Positions 27,324 through 37,099 are shown, counted from the stretch's first letter. The stretch: DNA of 64,000 bases from JANOZM01 sp031429355 (GCA_031429355.1 JANOZM010000013.1:1-64000); one strand, 5' to 3'. Numbers and translations: made by a program. Notes: generated by a model not told the origin, from the letters alone.

Positions 27324-28095
27324 TATAGGGCATGGTGGTCGCCATTACGGTCATAAACTGTACATTGGCCTCTAGAGGCATTTGTGCAATATGAAATACC
27401 GAATTAGCTACATGTTGTACATCCATCACGGCTTCTATAGCAATTTGTCCGTTTGCTTGGGGAACACCTTGCGTCATTTTAAAAGCCATGTCGGTTAGGG
27501 CATTGCCGATATCGATTTGACTAACTGCAATATTGTGCCGGCGGCCGTCCAACGACGAAGACTTCGTTAAACCGGTAACCGCGTGCTTGGTTGCAGTGTA
27601 AGGAGCCGAGTTTGGTCTTGGCGCGTAGGCCGAAATAGAACCGTTGTTAATAATGCGGCCACCTTTAGGAGTGTTTTGCTGCATAAAGCGAAACGCTTGC
27701 TGGGTGCACAAAAAGCTACCGGTTAAATTAATGTCGACTACAGCCTTCCACTGTTCGTAGGTTAATTCTTCTAGCGGAATTGGCGGTGCACCGGTGCCGG
27801 CATTGTTAAAAATGGTATCGATGCGACCCCACTTAGCCCAGCATGTTTCAAACAATTGCTTAACCGAATCGGGGTTTGAAACGTCGGTAGAGACCGCCAA
27901 AGCGCGGGTTTGATCCGCAGGCGATGCCTGGGCAACGGCTTCATTTAACGCATCCAAACGGCGACCTGCAAACCCAACCCGATAACCTTCCGCCAAAAAC
28001 TTTAAGGCACAAGCTCTTCCGATTCCGGAACCTGCTCCAGTAATGATGACTGTTTTTTCGGCACAACGGGTATTGGAATTGCTTGGGTTTGTCAT
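27310..28095 (-). CDS. Short-chain dehydrogenase/reductase
   Basis: A 261-residue classical SDR. The cofactor motif TGAGSGIGRA lies near residue 20, the structural NNAG motif follows, the catalytic serine is in INNGSISAYAP and the Tyr/Lys pair in YTATKHA. It reduces or oxidises an alcohol/ketone with NAD(P); the substrate is unknown. I use ATG 28095 because GGAG lies eight bases upstream; an upstream ATG at 28116 has no such site. It is divergent from the GloB-like gene at 28168 and overlaps the srkA-like gene. An Arg in the FAGRR stretch after the second strand would suit NADP. Confidence 0.83.
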   Translation of the reverse strand: MTNPSNSNTRCAEKTVIITGAGSGIGRACALKFLAEGYRVGFAGRRLDALNEAVAQASPADQTRALAVSTDVSNPDSVKQLFETCWAKWGRIDTIFNNAGTGAPPIPLEELTYEQWKAVVDINLTGSFLCTQQAFRFMQQNTPKGGRIINNGSISAYAPRPNSAPYTATKHAVTGLTKSSSLDGRRHNIAVSQIDIGNALTDMAFKMTQGVPQANGQIAIEAVMDVQHVANSVFHIAQMPLEANVQFMTVMATTMPYIGRG

Positions 28096-28167
28096 TTTGC
28101 GGCTCCGCGCTAACATGGGGGGATGGCTGCATTATACGACCGAGCAACGCAATAACAGAGACGCACA

Positions 28168-28962
28168 ATGATTTTGGTTCAAGCAATTCCCACTTTTTCA
28201 AGTCACTATCAATGGGCACTTTGGCATCACAGCAATGCGCAAATCGTGGCGATCGTAGATCCAACCGATGCAGGTGCGATTTTTGATTGGCTAGACAATG
28301 GGTCGTTGCACGATGGGCAAGCATTAAAAACCGCTAGAACGATCGAAAGTGTTTTATTGACCAACCGCGAAAATTCCGACCTTAGTGTTGTCGATCAGCT
28401 GCGTAACCGCTTTAACGGTATAAAAGTATTTGACGCATTAAGTAGCGCCCAAGCTACTGACGGGCAAAGCAACAATCCTCAAACAATTGAGGTAGTCGGC
28501 GCAAAAGCGCAGGTCCTTCAAATTCCGGGGTATTTCAATGACGCGTTAGCGTTTTGGTTTAGAGACGATACCCGAGTGTTTACAGGCTCTACCCTTTCGT
28601 CCATTGGGTGCGCCGCGTTTAATGCGGATCAAGCCCAAACGATGTGGAGTTCTTTACAAAAACTGCGCGCGTTACCCGATTTTACAATGATGTATTGTGC
28701 TCAAGAAGTGACCGAAATCAATTGCCAATTTGCCTTACATTTTGATCCTGATAATCGATTGTTGCAACAACGATGCGAAGAAGTTAAGTCGCTGCGAGCG
28801 GCCAGTAAACCAACTATTCCTACCTCGATTGGTTTGGAGTGTTTAACCAATCCGTTTTTACGCGTTGATGAACTTAGTTTTGCAACCGCACCGGACATGC
28901 AGGATGCCACTGCCGCCGAATTACTTGCAGCACTGCAAGCCGCAAAAGAAGCCTATCAATGA
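28168..28962 (+). CDS. Glyoxalase-II-like protein with the metal-binding residues replaced
   Basis: A 264-residue protein colinear with GloB (hydroxyacylglutathione hydrolase): opening IPTFSSHYQW, IVDPTDAGAIFDWL, VFTGSTL near 138-143, ALPDFTMMYCAQEVT and the C-terminal HAGH domain ending TNPFLR near 227-232. The metal site is gone. The HxHxDH motif is N66-R-E68-N-S70-D71 after LLT, the bridging Asp of TGDTL is S141, and the His of YCGHE is Q179; the middle His is also missing (IPGYF near 119-123). The frame is intact and coupled to the P450 gene by ATGA overlap, so it is not a decaying pseudogene. Hydrolase activity is unlikely; a binding or structural role is possible. Confidence 0.85.
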   Translation: MILVQAIPTFSSHYQWALWHHSNAQIVAIVDPTDAGAIFDWLDNGSLHDGQALKTARTIESVLLTNRENSDLSVVDQLRNRFNGIKVFDALSSAQATDGQSNNPQTIEVVGAKAQVLQIPGYFNDALAFWFRDDTRVFTGSTLSSIGCAAFNADQAQTMWSSLQKLRALPDFTMMYCAQEVTEINCQFALHFDPDNRLLQQRCEEVKSLRAASKPTIPTSIGLECLTNPFLRVDELSFATAPDMQDATAAELLAALQAAKEAYQ

Positions 28963-30401
28963 GTGAATCGATGAAGGATGAATCTAGCCAAAAAAACGAG
29001 TTTTCTCGAATTCCGAGTCCCAAGGGTATTCCGATTTTTGGTAACTTGTTTCAAGTGCCGCGCAGCTCGTTAACGCAATATTTTACAAAAGTGGCTAAAG
29101 ACTTCGGTGGAATATTTAGAATCAGTTTTGCCGGTTACCCAGTAACTTTTGTGACCGACCCCGATTTAGTGGGCGAGTTAGCGGACTCTAAACGGTTTCG
29201 TAAACTTGTTGGGCCACCGCTCTCGTTTTTGCGTGCCTTGGCTGGCGATGGTTTGTTTACCTCGCATTCCGAAGAACCCAATTGGCAAAAAGCACATCGG
29301 GTACTTGTACCGGCATTTGGCCAACGGGCAATGCGCGGTTACTACGAGTTAATGCTACCAGTTGCTGACGAGCTAATTGCGAAGTGGCAAGCCGCGCCCA
29401 ATGGCGAAGTCATGGTCACCGAAGATATGACGCGCTACACGTTAGAAACCATCGGGGTTAGTGGTTTTGGTTATCGTTTTAATTTGTTCGATCCAAAAAT
29501 AGATCAAACAAATTCAACTTCAATGCATCCCTTTACTGACGCAATGTATGCCGTACTGACCGAAGCGATGGAACGATTAACGCGATTGCGAATTCCTACC
29601 CCAGTTTGGGTGATTCAAAATATTAAATACAAGCGCAACATTGCGTACATGCATCGTTTAGTGGATGAAGTCGTTGCTCAGCGTCGCGCAAATCCAGTGG
29701 AGTCGCGCGATATTTTAGGATTGATGCTGAATGCGGTAGACGAACAATCTGGGCAATCACTAAGTGACGAGAATATTCGCTTTCAAGTGATTACTTTTTT
29801 AATTGCAGGGCACGAGACCACAAGTGGTTTACTGTCGTTCGCATTGTATTACTTGGTAAAAAATCCGCAGGTTCTTCAGCAAACTGTTAGCGAAATCGAT
29901 CACGTATTACCCAACGGAAAACGGCCGAGTTACGATGATTTGTCCGAGCTGGTTGTATTAGAGCGCGTCATAAAAGAAACCTTGCGTTTGTGGCCTACCG
30001 CGCCGGTTTATTCGGTTGCGCCTTTTGCAGATACCGTAATTGGCGGTCGTTATAAAATTAAACGTAATCACCGCATCAATATTTTGTTAACGGGCTTACA
30101 TCGAGACAATAATTCGTGGGAGCAACCCGAGGTTTTTGACATTAACCGATTTGCACCAGGCAACGAAGAGCGCATTCGTGCGCAAGCGTATAAGCCTTTT
30201 GGAAACGGCGAACGTGCTTGCATTGGACGTCAATTTGCTTACGCAGAAGCAAAGCTAGCACTAGCGATGATTTTACAATCGTTTGAAATTTCCGACCCGT
30301 ATAACTATAGCTTGGTCGTTAAAGAAACGCTTAGCTTAAAACCAGATCAATTTAAATTACGCCTGCGGGCGCGCGACAACAGAAAAACCCCTACTGAATG
30401 A
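28959..30401 (+). CDS. Cytochrome P450, CYP102-like heme domain without reductase
   Basis: A 480-residue soluble P450. Motifs: oxygen-activating AGHETTSG near 283-290, ExxR in KETLRLWPTAP near 338, and the heme-thiolate loop FGNGERACIG near 413-422. Many segments resemble the heme domain of CYP102A1 (P450 BM3), including LAGDGLFTS, TIGVSGFGYRFN, ITFLIAGHETTSGLLSFAL and YLVKNPQVLQ. The gene stops after the heme domain, so the fused diflavin reductase of CYP102 is missing and separate redox partners are needed; none is encoded in this window. It overlaps its neighbours by ATGA on both sides. Confidence 0.9.
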   Translation: MSESMKDESSQKNEFSRIPSPKGIPIFGNLFQVPRSSLTQYFTKVAKDFGGIFRISFAGYPVTFVTDPDLVGELADSKRFRKLVGPPLSFLRALAGDGLFTSHSEEPNWQKAHRVLVPAFGQRAMRGYYELMLPVADELIAKWQAAPNGEVMVTEDMTRYTLETIGVSGFGYRFNLFDPKIDQTNSTSMHPFTDAMYAVLTEAMERLTRLRIPTPVWVIQNIKYKRNIAYMHRLVDEVVAQRRANPVESRDILGLMLNAVDEQSGQSLSDENIRFQVITFLIAGHETTSGLLSFALYYLVKNPQVLQQTVSEIDHVLPNGKRPSYDDLSELVVLERVIKETLRLWPTAPVYSVAPFADTVIGGRYKIKRNHRINILLTGLHRDNNSWEQPEVFDINRFAPGNEERIRAQAYKPFGNGERACIGRQFAYAEAKLALAMILQSFEISDPYNYSLVVKETLSLKPDQFKLRLRARDNRKTPTE

Positions 30402-32251
30402 TTAAGAACATGCCTAAACAAAACGTTAAAGTAAACACAAAGCCTGCACTTAAAAGTAAAAAAATCGCGTTACGGTTCGATAAATTTTATCGCTACGAAG
30501 AACTGACCGAACAACTAAAAACAATTGCAGCGCAATTTCCGCACTTGGCCTCGTTAACCTCAATTGGTAAAAGCCACGAGCGGCGCGATATTTGGGTAAT
30601 GACGCTAACCAACAGCGCAACGGGTGCCCACACTGATAAGCCCGCATTTTGGGCCGATGGCAATATTCATTCAATCGAAGTGTCGGCTAGCGCGGCGTGT
30701 TTGTACTTCCTAAAGTATGTGTTGGAGGGTTATGGCAAAGATGCCGATGTCACTCGAATGTTAGACACGCGTACCGTTTACATTTGCCCGCGCGTAAACC
30801 CAGATGGCGCTGAATGGGCCTTGGCCGACAACCCTAAGTATGTTCGGAGTTCTACGCGTAAATATCCATTCGATTATGATCGCATCGAAGGGTACGAGCC
30901 TAAAGACATTGATGGCGATGGCAAAATTTTACGAATTCGCATTCCTGATGCCAATGGGCATTGGAAAATTCATCCGAAAGATAAGCGCGTGATGGTTCGG
31001 CGCGACCCAGCTGAGTGTGGTGGTCAGTATTACCGTGTTTTACCAGAAGGTGATTTTATTAAACCCGAGCATTTTGACGGGGCACGTATTAAAGTGAACA
31101 CGCCAGCGCAAGGTTTAGATTTAAACCGTAACTTCCCAGAAAATTGGCGTGGCGAAGGCAAGCAATTTGGCGCGGGTGATTACCCGACTTCTGAGCCCGA
31201 AGTAAAAGCCTTAGTCGATTTTTTTATTGCCAATCGAAATATTTGTGCAGCCATCAGTTATCACACTTTTAGCGGTGTTTTATTGCGTCCATTCGGTGGT
31301 AAACCGGATGTAGAAATGACCCCCGAGGACTTGTGGATGTACAAAGCAATTGGGGAAAAGGGTTTTGAAGAAAGTGGCTACCCGGCAATTAGTGTGTACG
31401 AAGAATTTCGCTATCACCCCAAGGACGTAATTACGGGTACTTCGGATTGGATGTTTGAACACTTGGGCATTTATTCGTGGGTCGTTGAAATTTGGAGCCC
31501 AATGCGCGAGTCGGGCATTAAAGATTACAAGTACATCGATTGGTTTCGAGATCATCCGGTCGAGCATGATTTACAAATGATGAAGTGGAACGATAAAGCG
31601 CTTGGCGGCAAAGGTTTTGTGCCTTGGCGAAAATATAAACATCCGCAGTTAGGTGAATGTGAAATTGGTGGCTGGGATACAGTCAATTACATTAGTAATG
31701 TACCGTTACCTAAGCTCGAAAAAGAAGTTGCAAAGTTTCCGAAGTGGATGGTTTGGCAGGCACTTATTACACCGCAACTGAGCCTCAAAGCGGCCACGGT
31801 TGAGTGCTTGGGTACTAAAGCCGCGTCGAGTGTAAAAACGAAAGTAAGTAAATCAAATAAAACGGCTTTGCCGACTGATGTGCAATTGTTTAAAGTGCGC
31901 CTTGAAATTCAAAACATCGGTTATTTACCGACCAATGTTAGCTCGCGTAGTATCGAACAGAAATTAATCTTACCTTTGGTTGCAGAAATTACTTGCCCAG
32001 AAGGCTGTACTATCGAGTCGACCGCTGGCAATAGTGGTGCTAGCTACAATGCCTTACCACGAGTTACGTTTGGGCAGTTGCCCGGATGGAGCCACAAGCA
32101 TACGGGTACTAGTTTTTGGCCCGATACTGCGCCAACCGCTGATATTGCTGTAGCTGAATGGATCGTTAGTGCGGTGCCGGGTAGTTCGGTTGAGTTAACT
32201 GCGCAACATCCGCGTGCGGGTAAGGTCAGTAAACGAGTTCTATTGCAGTAG
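30398..32251 (+). CDS. M14-family zinc carboxypeptidase
   Basis: A 617-residue metallopeptidase. Zinc ligands and catalytic residues of M14 are visible: the H-x-x-E pair in GNIHSIEVSA near 90, NRNFPENW near 243, the His in SYHTFSGVL near 288 and the general-base Glu in SWVVEIWSP near 363. A beta-rich C-terminal domain of about 200 residues follows, of a kind often fused to M14 peptidases. There is no signal peptide, so it should act in the cytoplasm. It begins inside the P450 stop (ATGA). Its substrate is unknown; M14 enzymes cleave C-terminal residues from peptides or amide conjugates. Confidence 0.87.
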   Translation: MIKNMPKQNVKVNTKPALKSKKIALRFDKFYRYEELTEQLKTIAAQFPHLASLTSIGKSHERRDIWVMTLTNSATGAHTDKPAFWADGNIHSIEVSASAACLYFLKYVLEGYGKDADVTRMLDTRTVYICPRVNPDGAEWALADNPKYVRSSTRKYPFDYDRIEGYEPKDIDGDGKILRIRIPDANGHWKIHPKDKRVMVRRDPAECGGQYYRVLPEGDFIKPEHFDGARIKVNTPAQGLDLNRNFPENWRGEGKQFGAGDYPTSEPEVKALVDFFIANRNICAAISYHTFSGVLLRPFGGKPDVEMTPEDLWMYKAIGEKGFEESGYPAISVYEEFRYHPKDVITGTSDWMFEHLGIYSWVVEIWSPMRESGIKDYKYIDWFRDHPVEHDLQMMKWNDKALGGKGFVPWRKYKHPQLGECEIGGWDTVNYISNVPLPKLEKEVAKFPKWMVWQALITPQLSLKAATVECLGTKAASSVKTKVSKSNKTALPTDVQLFKVRLEIQNIGYLPTNVSSRSIEQKLILPLVAEITCPEGCTIESTAGNSGASYNALPRVTFGQLPGWSHKHTGTSFWPDTAPTADIAVAEWIVSAVPGSSVELTAQHPRAGKVSKRVLLQ

Positions 32252-32320
32252 CGTTAGGTTTGTAACTTGTGCGCGACTAAAGTTACCACGCTTGAATTTA
32301 CGCTTAAATTTTGAGGTTCG

Positions 32321-35300
32321 ATGAAAAAACTGCGTTGGTTAGCGTTAATTCCACTTTTTCTGCTTTTGTTGGCAGGGGCCGGCTTGTGGGCATGGCAAAA
32401 GCTGCCCGAATGGGTGAAGCCGCGCGCCCAAGCTGTTGTACTAGAAAAGTTAGGGCGCAAACTTGATTGGCAATTACTCGAGTTATCTTGGGCCGAGAAA
32501 AAAGTTGTAATTAAAGGTCTCACTTTATCGGGCCCTAGTACCTCCGCGACAGCGCCGGCGACCGTAACGATCGAACGTATTGAAGCCATTGTTTCCACGC
32601 GTTCGTGGAACGAAAAAGCGGCCGTAATCGAGTCGCTAAAAATTGAAAAGCCAATGGTTAAAGTTGCGCGTCTGAGCGCGACTGACGGAGCGAATCAATA
32701 TGACTTTGATGACATTACACAAACTTTAGCCAAAGCGCCAAAAACCGAACCTGTGCGTTACGCGGTTAGTAATATTGTGGTTTCTGATGGGCTAGTCGAG
32801 TTTGACGATAAACCAGTAAAAATGCAGCACCGGGCCGATAAAGTTCAGCTGGCTATTCCTTTTGTAAATACCTTGATTGAGCCTGAAAAAGCCCAAGTAG
32901 CACCTGCACTTTCCGCCCTAATTGATGCCGTATCGCCAATCGATTTAAAAGGCGAGTTGTTGCCTTTCGGCAAACAGTTGCAAGGCGTGCTTAATTTGAA
33001 GTTGGATCAAATTCAAGTAGCCAAATGGCAGCCTTATTTTCCAAATGCTTTACAACTCGACTTTAAGAGTGGTCAGTTAAATTTAGATGCGCAACTAAAG
33101 TTTTTACCCAAAGCGCAGGGTTCTGTCGAGTTAGTTGGCAATGCAAAATTAGCGCAGGCTGATTTGTATATAAAACGCGGACCACCTTTGGCAACGGCTT
33201 TAAATTTAACCGTTCCATTAAAGCAATATTTGCTGGGCGAAGGCAACGTGAAAGAACCGAGCGGCCAAGCAACCAATGCGATCTTGCACCTAGGAAAAAT
33301 TATTGTTACAGCGCGTGAGTTTCATTTGCAACGCGATGCAACGGGGCAAATGAATTGGACGCGGTTATGGCAAGCGCCAAAAACCGCAGCACCTGTTGCA
33401 GAGCAATCGGCGTTGAACACGGTGATCGATGGCATGTCTATTCAAGCCCAACAGTTTAAGTGGCAAGACGCTCAAACTACGGCTTTGCCGCAATTGAACC
33501 TCAGCGATTTTGGTGTCAGTGCTGGCGCGTATTCTTCAAGAAAAAAAGACAAGATCGATTTTGGTTTAGATTTTAAAATGGGGGGTGAAAAAAATACCAC
33601 GCCGCTCAATGCTAGTTGGAAGGGTGAATACGATCAATCGAACGACCAAGTACGAATGGCGGGCCAATTAAACCAACTGCCCCTTAACTTAGCAAGCGCC
33701 TTTGTAAAAACACTTGGCGAAGAGCAAGAAGGGCCTACTGCCTTACTGGGTGTTGCCGATATTGCCGGAGAGTTTTCTTTTAAAGCCAGCGATCCGAGTA
33801 AAACCTTAAAATTTAACGCAGACGAACTTGCATTGAAAGGTGTTGCTCTAGTTCATTTAAAAGCTAAGGCTAAGCAGCCAGGTATTTTAGGTACCAATAA
33901 AGTTCTCATTAAAGGACTGGCGGTTGATTTAGCAAGCAATCAATTTAAAGCCAAAGCGGTAGAAATTGACGGCCTGCAAACTAGTTTGCGTCGTACTACA
34001 AGTGGTGTCCACGTGATTGGATTAGCGGTAAAAAACCCAGCAGCTATAAGGGCCGGACCGACCGTTGCTGCCCTAGTTGGGCCTGCAGCTGGACCTGTAG
34101 TTGGTGCGGCATCAACCCAGCAGCCTCTGGCATTGCAATGGGCTGTTGAGTCTTTCAAGTGTAACGCTTGCCTCATTAGTTTTGCCGATTTGGTTGTAAA
34201 ACCGAATGTCAATTTTGATCGAACACAAGTGAGCGTAGAGCTAGGTGCCCTCGATTCGAAAATGAATCGCCCGATTCAATTTAAAGTGGCTGCAAATTCG
34301 CAAGCAGGTCAAGTCTGGGCGGGCAGTGCACAAGGGCAGGCTACTTTGCAACCGTTTGGTGTTGCGAGTGCGTTAACGCTAGCCAATTTCGATATGGCTA
34401 AATTAGAGCCTTACTACACCAACGCGTTAAAGCTGCGCGTCACGCGCGGTACCGCTTCTACGCGAGGGCAGTTAGATTTGCGTACGGACTCAGCCGGACA
34501 ATTACAAACGCTCGCATTTGTTGGCGATCTTAATGTGGGTGATTTTCAAACCTTAGAAAAAAGTTCTGGTAACGAATTTATCCGCTGGAAACTATTAAGC
34601 ATTCCAAAGTTTAAAATGCAGTCTGGTGGACCAAGCCCAACGTTAGTCGAAACTGGTCTGGTTGATATCGATCAACTGTATGCAAGGGTGGTGCTAAACG
34701 AAAAAGGCGAGCTTAATTTGCGCGATGGCATTGTTCAAAACGAGGCAGCTAGTGCTGGTGTCAAAACTGCCAAATCGGATTCTAAGGCGGATTCTAAAGC
34801 GGCGGCGCAAATTCGAATCGGCGGTATCAAAATGTTGGCTGGGAACATTAATTTCTCGGATCAATTTATCAAGCCTAATTACACGGCCAACCTTACGCAA
34901 TTAAATGGCGAAATGTCCGCCCTAGCTTCGGACGCGCCACAACCGGCGAATTTAAAAGTGCAGGGCCGCGTAGACAGCGATGCGCCGTTAACCATTGAGG
35001 GTACTTTAAATCCGATAGCGCCCACTGCGCAGCTGGATTTACGCGCCGAAGCAAAATCGGTAGAGCTTACTTCGCTAAGCGCCTACTCTGCACGTTGGGC
35101 CGGGTACGCTATTGAGAAAGGTAAGTTAACGGCTAAAGTGCATTACCAAATTGAACAAGGTCGATTAAATGCCCGCAATGAAATATTGTTAAATCAATTG
35201 GTGCTGGGCGAAAAAATTGATAGTCCTCAAGCGACACGCTTGCCAGTAAAATTAGCGATTGCCTTGCTTAAAAATAGCAAGGGTGAGATCGAGCTTGATA

Positions 35301-36001
35301 TTCCAATTACCGGTAGTCTTTCCGACCCCGAGTTTGCAGTTGGGCCACTGATTTGGCGCACGTTCTTAGGGCTACTGGGAAAAATTGCGTTGTCGCCTTT
35401 TAGTGCATTGGCTAATCTTGGTGGCCAAGGCAGCGAAGAACTTTCTTTTATTGATTTTCCTTCGGGTTCAACTGAATTAACAGAAGAAGGTAAAGGTAAA
35501 GTTGCAACGTTGATGAAGGCATTAAAAGATCGGCCTGGTCTAACTTTGGATATCGGCGGGAAAGCCGATGAGCAAGCGGACCGCGCTGGTCTGCAACGGG
35601 TGACCTTAGACTTAATGCTCAAAGGCGTAAAGCTGCAACGCCTAATTGAAGCCAACCCTAAAGCAGACACACCCGATTTAGATAAGTTGCAAATTGGTTT
35701 AGATGAGCGTCCTATTTTGGTTGCGCAGTTGTATAAAAACTATAATTTGCCCAATAAACCTAAGAATATTTTAGGATTGGAAAAGGGCGTCGATATCGAT
35801 GAGCAGCAACGCCTGCTGCAAGAAAGTATTTCCATCCCTAGCGATTTGGTTAAGCAGTTAGCGGGTCAACGCGGCGCAGTCACGCGTGAATTTTTGATGA
35901 AAGAAATCCCTGGCGAGCGTTTGTTTGTAATTGCGCCCAAAGTTATCGCGGATACCGTGGCGTCAGCTCAAAACCGCAGAGTTGAATTCGCGCTTCGCTA
36001 A
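32321..36001 (+). CDS. Giant DUF748/AsmA-like envelope protein
   Basis: A 1226-residue protein with an N-terminal membrane anchor (residues 6-28) followed by a long periplasmic region of repeating beta-strand units, the layout of DUF748 proteins of the AsmA/TamB-like superfamily. The C-terminus contains an OmpA-like segment (FPSGSTELTEEGKGKV near 1050, then DIGGKADEQADR). Long, groove-forming AsmA-like proteins are thought to move phospholipids between membranes. GAGG lies five bases before the ATG. It stands alone, 69 bases after the M14 gene; a shared transcript cannot be excluded. The Lys/Ala-rich stretch SKADSKAAAQ near 825 is a likely linker. Confidence 0.85.
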   Translation: MKKLRWLALIPLFLLLLAGAGLWAWQKLPEWVKPRAQAVVLEKLGRKLDWQLLELSWAEKKVVIKGLTLSGPSTSATAPATVTIERIEAIVSTRSWNEKAAVIESLKIEKPMVKVARLSATDGANQYDFDDITQTLAKAPKTEPVRYAVSNIVVSDGLVEFDDKPVKMQHRADKVQLAIPFVNTLIEPEKAQVAPALSALIDAVSPIDLKGELLPFGKQLQGVLNLKLDQIQVAKWQPYFPNALQLDFKSGQLNLDAQLKFLPKAQGSVELVGNAKLAQADLYIKRGPPLATALNLTVPLKQYLLGEGNVKEPSGQATNAILHLGKIIVTAREFHLQRDATGQMNWTRLWQAPKTAAPVAEQSALNTVIDGMSIQAQQFKWQDAQTTALPQLNLSDFGVSAGAYSSRKKDKIDFGLDFKMGGEKNTTPLNASWKGEYDQSNDQVRMAGQLNQLPLNLASAFVKTLGEEQEGPTALLGVADIAGEFSFKASDPSKTLKFNADELALKGVALVHLKAKAKQPGILGTNKVLIKGLAVDLASNQFKAKAVEIDGLQTSLRRTTSGVHVIGLAVKNPAAIRAGPTVAALVGPAAGPVVGAASTQQPLALQWAVESFKCNACLISFADLVVKPNVNFDRTQVSVELGALDSKMNRPIQFKVAANSQAGQVWAGSAQGQATLQPFGVASALTLANFDMAKLEPYYTNALKLRVTRGTASTRGQLDLRTDSAGQLQTLAFVGDLNVGDFQTLEKSSGNEFIRWKLLSIPKFKMQSGGPSPTLVETGLVDIDQLYARVVLNEKGELNLRDGIVQNEAASAGVKTAKSDSKADSKAAAQIRIGGIKMLAGNINFSDQFIKPNYTANLTQLNGEMSALASDAPQPANLKVQGRVDSDAPLTIEGTLNPIAPTAQLDLRAEAKSVELTSLSAYSARWAGYAIEKGKLTAKVHYQIEQGRLNARNEILLNQLVLGEKIDSPQATRLPVKLAIALLKNSKGEIELDIPITGSLSDPEFAVGPLIWRTFLGLLGKIALSPFSALANLGGQGSEELSFIDFPSGSTELTEEGKGKVATLMKALKDRPGLTLDIGGKADEQADRAGLQRVTLDLMLKGVKLQRLIEANPKADTPDLDKLQIGLDERPILVAQLYKNYNLPNKPKNILGLEKGVDIDEQQRLLQESISIPSDLVKQLAGQRGAVTREFLMKEIPGERLFVIAPKVIADTVASAQNRRVEFALR

Positions 36002-36051
36002 TCTGCTAGCATTCGGCCCAATTCAACTTATTTTTATTGCGGAGTATTTGT

Positions 36052-36966
36052 ATGGCTATCGATTTAACTAACCGGGTTGCTATTGTTACGGGCGCGGGCG
36101 GCGGTTTAGGGCGTGAACACGCTTTGGCTTTGGCTGCCCGAGGTGCAAAGGTATTGGTTAACGATTTAGGTGGCAGCGTAAATGGTGAGGCTAATGCGGA
36201 TGCAGTCTCGGCCGCACAAACAGTTGCTAACGAAATTATTGCTGCGGGTGGTCAAGCCATCGCCAATAGCGCGTCGGTAACGGATGAAGCCGCCGTACAA
36301 GCAATGGTTAAGCAAGCCATAGATGCGTGGGGGCGCGTTGATATTTTGGTCAACAATGCAGGTATCTTGCGCGATAAAAGCTTTAGCAAAATGGGTGCCG
36401 ATGATTTTCGGGTAGTGTTGGATGTGCACCTAATGGGCGCATTCAATTGCACCAAAGCCGTTTGGGAAATAATGAAGGCGCAAGAGTACGGCCGCATTAT
36501 TAACACCACATCATCATCTGGCTTATTTGGTAACTTTGGACAATCTAATTACGGCGCCGCAAAAATGGCATTGGTGGGCCTAATGCAAGTTTTGTCCATC
36601 GAAGGGCTTAAGTACAACGTGCGCGTTAATTGCTTAGCACCCACAGCCCACACACGCATGACCGAAGGTTTAATGCCCGAGACGGTACTAGAGCAATTGA
36701 ACCCCAAAAATGTCAGCCCCGCTGTTGTCTTTATGGCCTCCGAGGATGCTCCGAACCGCACGGTAATTTGTGCTGGTGCGGGGTCGTTTGAAGTGGCAAA
36801 CATTACCCTAACCAAAGGGCAGTTTATTGGTGGTGGAATAGATGCTGCTGATCAATTGGCGGCTGCGTTCGAGAGGGTGCGTGATCGCACTGACGAAATG
36901 GTTCCGCTAAGCGGCGCGTCGCAAGGCATGCTTGAAATTGGTAATGCGCAACGAGCAGTTGGTTAG
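36052..36966 (+). CDS. SDR of the MFE-2/(3R)-hydroxyacyl-CoA dehydrogenase type
   Basis: A 304-residue SDR. The cofactor motif is TGAGGGLGREHALALA, the NAD-type acidic residue sits in LVNDLGG, NNAGILRD follows, and the catalytic Ser-Tyr-Lys are in TTSSSGLFGNFGQSNYGAAK. The LVNDLGG and NNAGILRDKSF phrases are characteristic of the dehydrogenase part of peroxisomal multifunctional enzyme 2 and its bacterial relatives, which act on (3R)-hydroxyacyl-CoA. ATG 36052 has GGAG seven bases upstream; a TTG 15 bases earlier in the same frame is not needed. No hydratase domain or gene accompanies it. Confidence 0.85.
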   Translation: MAIDLTNRVAIVTGAGGGLGREHALALAARGAKVLVNDLGGSVNGEANADAVSAAQTVANEIIAAGGQAIANSASVTDEAAVQAMVKQAIDAWGRVDILVNNAGILRDKSFSKMGADDFRVVLDVHLMGAFNCTKAVWEIMKAQEYGRIINTTSSSGLFGNFGQSNYGAAKMALVGLMQVLSIEGLKYNVRVNCLAPTAHTRMTEGLMPETVLEQLNPKNVSPAVVFMASEDAPNRTVICAGAGSFEVANITLTKGQFIGGGIDAADQLAAAFERVRDRTDEMVPLSGASQGMLEIGNAQRAVG

Positions 36967-37099
36967 TTAACACATTCACTTGCGTTTTCACGCGATCGGC
37001 CGACGTTATTGCGTCAAGCAACGCGGAGTAAGTGCCGTGTCCAAGTTGCGGGCTAGGGGCGTGCGCCGCATTGCTAATGAATGACCCTGTTGGGGTTAT

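Noticed and set aside
28168..28962. Functional hydroxyacylglutathione hydrolase (gloB)
   Set aside because: Overall similarity is clear but the metal-ligand positions I can align are substituted.
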